Of a stretch of DNA of 16,393 nt, positions 14,849-16,393 are shown one piece after another. How positions within the stretch are numbered: position 1 is the stretch's first letter; every line of letters begins with the position of its first letter. Below the pieces are notes generated by a model, which worked only from the letters and a program-made list of their open reading frames with translations, was not told the DNA's origin and did not search any database. Origin of the DNA: SIG575 sp045643165 (GTDB lineage: Bacteria; Bacillota; Clostridia; Oscillospirales; Acutalibacteraceae); NCBI GenBank assembly GCA_045643165.1, contig JAZUKF010000065.1:1-16393 (forward strand), in the 5' to 3' direction. The position numbers were made by a program, and so were the translations under genes.

Positions 14849-16279
14849 ATGAAAAAAACTTTAAACAGGTCTCTTGCCGTATTACTTGCATTTATAATGA
14901 TTTTCAGTACATTCGGCATACAGACTTTTGCTCTTACCGCCGACAAACAATGGGAAAATTACTTTAATTCCTATCTTCAGGACGGAAGAACCGTTGTTAT
15001 GTCCCCCGGAGCAGATGACACGCAACGAAATTTCTCATGGTATTCCTCCCTTAAATCGGGAAAAGGCGTACTGTATCTCAGCGAAACAAAGGATTTCAAA
15101 AATTATAAGACTTTCACCGCCTCAAAGGTTATCACCTTTCAGGGGGATTGCAGAAACAAAGTAACGGTAACAGGTCTTGCAAAAGGAAAAACATATTATT
15201 ATAAATGTGTAAACGGCTCCGATTCAAGCGACGTTTACTCCTTCAAAACAATGAAGGATAAATCATTTACCGCCATGTACGTTACCGATATACATATTAC
15301 CCATGATGAAGAAGGTTTGGAAAATCCCATTATGACACAGTCATACGGATTTCATAAAGTTCTGGAAGATGCAAAACTTAAAACGACTGACGGTCTTGAC
15401 CTTATTATTTCCTCCGGAGACCAGGCAACTTACGGACTTCGTAAAGAATATCAGGGTGTTTTCGCTTCACCTGAATTAAGAAGTATTCCCTTTGCTTTCT
15501 GCGTAGGAAATCACGACCGCAAGGGAGCTGACTATAAATTCATCAACAACAATCCGAATATATATAAAAAAGGCGTTTCATCATATATCGGTCCTGATTA
15601 TTATTATGTTAAAGGCGATGTGCTTTTCCTGGTATATGACAGCAACTGCAAATCTTCAACAACACACAAAAATTTCACAAAAGCGGCAGTTGAAGCAAAT
15701 CCTGACGTAAAATGGCGTATTGCGGTTATGCACCACGATATGTACGGAAAATTGACGGACGGCAGACTTGAAGATTCCGTTGAAAACAGACGTCCTGTTT
15801 TTGTTCCTATATTTGATGAATTTAAAATCGACTTTGCTTTCCTTGGTCATAGCCACTATTATTCAATTTCAAACGTAATGTACAACAATAAAATAACTCA
15901 AAATATTTCGGGACAAAAATCCGTAACCGATCCGGCAGGAACAATAGTTATGGTTTCAGGCTCAATCAGTCATGCCAGAACCATTGATATGTCGGAAATC
16001 CCCGTACAGGACACTATCGCATATTACTACTCCACAAATGATATGATTTATAATATTGTAGATTTTTCAAACGATACCATGTCAATTAAATCATACACAT
16101 TGGGAAGCGAAAAGCCCTTTAACGCATTGACTGTTAAAAAAACTACTGCCGACGGCGGACATCCGGAATACAGTCAGACATTATTTGCACCGGTAAAACG
16201 TTCCGCTTTTGAATTCCTTGCATTCTTCGAGGAACTTGCCATGGGAATTAAGGCTGTTGCATCCTGCATTTTCGGATAA
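14849..16279 (+). CDS. Secreted purple-acid-phosphatase-like calcineurin-type metallophosphoesterase
   Basis: ATG 14849 follows AAGGAG at 14834-14839; an upstream in-frame ATG at 14789 lies within the promoter and is not used. The 476-residue protein has a signal peptide (about 1-29, ending QTFA). Residues about 47-135 form an Fn3-like domain of the kind found at the N-terminus of purple acid phosphatases (ending in TYYYKCVNG and YSFKT). The metallophosphatase domain follows with all metal motifs: D147-x-H149, G190-D191, G220-N-H-D223, H295-H296 and G333-H-S-H336. It should be exported and hydrolyse phosphomonoesters or diesters outside the cell. The C-terminal 26 residues are rather hydrophobic but carry no sortase signal; loose membrane attachment is possible. 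It stands alone with its own promoter and terminators. The exact substrate is unknown. Confidence 0.93.
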   Translation: MKKTLNRSLAVLLAFIMIFSTFGIQTFALTADKQWENYFNSYLQDGRTVVMSPGADDTQRNFSWYSSLKSGKGVLYLSETKDFKNYKTFTASKVITFQGDCRNKVTVTGLAKGKTYYYKCVNGSDSSDVYSFKTMKDKSFTAMYVTDIHITHDEEGLENPIMTQSYGFHKVLEDAKLKTTDGLDLIISSGDQATYGLRKEYQGVFASPELRSIPFAFCVGNHDRKGADYKFINNNPNIYKKGVSSYIGPDYYYVKGDVLFLVYDSNCKSSTTHKNFTKAAVEANPDVKWRIAVMHHDMYGKLTDGRLEDSVENRRPVFVPIFDEFKIDFAFLGHSHYYSISNVMYNNKITQNISGQKSVTDPAGTIVMVSGSISHARTIDMSEIPVQDTIAYYYSTNDMIYNIVDFSNDTMSIKSYTLGSEKPFNALTVKKTTADGGHPEYSQTLFAPVKRSAFEFLAFFEELAMGIKAVASCIFG

Positions 16280-16298
16280 TGATATAACTAAACTAAAG

Positions 16299-16330
16299 CG
16301 GAACGGTCAAGACCGTTCCCTGCATTTTGA
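16299..16330 (+). terminator. Hairpin after the phosphoesterase gene, possible terminator
   Basis: GGAACGGT at 16300-16307 pairs with ACCGTTCC at 16312-16319 around CAAG, a tight GC-containing stem-loop 20 bp after the stop codon. The following tail (CTGCATTTTGATTT) is only moderately T-rich, so on its own it may terminate weakly. Confidence 0.55.
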
Positions 16331-16343
16331 TTTCAAAAACTAA

Positions 16344-16380
16344 GGGGCTGTTCGCACTAAGGAACAGCCCCGTTATTTTA
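16344..16380 (+). terminator. Second, stronger hairpin terminator
   Basis: GGGGCTGTTC at 16344-16353 pairs perfectly with GAACAGCCCC at 16362-16371 around an 8-nt loop and is followed by GTTATTTTAT. It is the most GC-rich stem in the window and could serve as the true terminator, or in both directions. Confidence 0.75.
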
Positions 16381-16393
16381 TATTTGCTTCTCT

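Overview
The window looks like a chromosomal segment of an AT-rich, Gram-positive anaerobe of the Clostridia. A gut Oscillospiraceae/Ruminococcaceae-type lineage is a guess from protein flavour, not a proven assignment. Supporting signs are strong GGAGG-type ribosome binding sites, sigma-A-like promoters with perfect TATAAT boxes, short intrinsic terminators, a TTG start codon, and protein families typical of Firmicutes. All 15 credible genes lie on the + strand. I see no rRNA, tRNA, CRISPR array, insertion sequence or phage gene.

Layout: (1) 3-1673: the end of one polytopic membrane protein and a complete second one, both of unknown function, closed by a terminator. (2) 1734-3349: azlC-azlD, overlapping by 4 bp and encoding a branched-chain amino acid exporter, then a PAT/MnaT-like GNAT acetyltransferase. 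(3) 3369-9118: one probable transcription unit with a very good extended -10 promoter and a terminator. It carries an SPFH protein with C-terminal zinc ribbons, a double zinc-ribbon membrane protein, a TPM-domain membrane protein, a family GH125 alpha-mannosidase and a family 2 glycosyltransferase. The first three resemble the YdjI/YdjG/YdjH set that accompanies PspA in Bacillus subtilis, but no pspA is visible here. (4) 9200-13110: an OmpR-type response regulator, a sensor histidine kinase and an HtrA-like membrane-anchored protease with a PDZ domain, ending in a 17-bp-stem terminator. This parallels envelope-stress circuits such as CssRS-HtrA. (5) 13121-14802: a pentose/hexulose-phosphate 3-epimerase closest in motifs to D-allulose-6-phosphate epimerase (AlsE), followed by a ribokinase-like PfkB kinase. 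(6) 14789-16380: a secreted purple-acid-phosphatase-like metallophosphoesterase. Its promoter -35 box overlaps the preceding terminator stem, and two tandem hairpins follow the gene.

The centre of the window reads as an envelope-maintenance neighbourhood: a membrane-scaffold (SPFH) module, a two-component system and an HtrA protease lie side by side, with glycan-handling enzymes inserted between them. Nothing here is clearly a new defence or mobile system. The most unusual arrangement is the PspA-less SPFH/zinc-ribbon/TPM module apparently co-transcribed with GH125 and GT2 genes.
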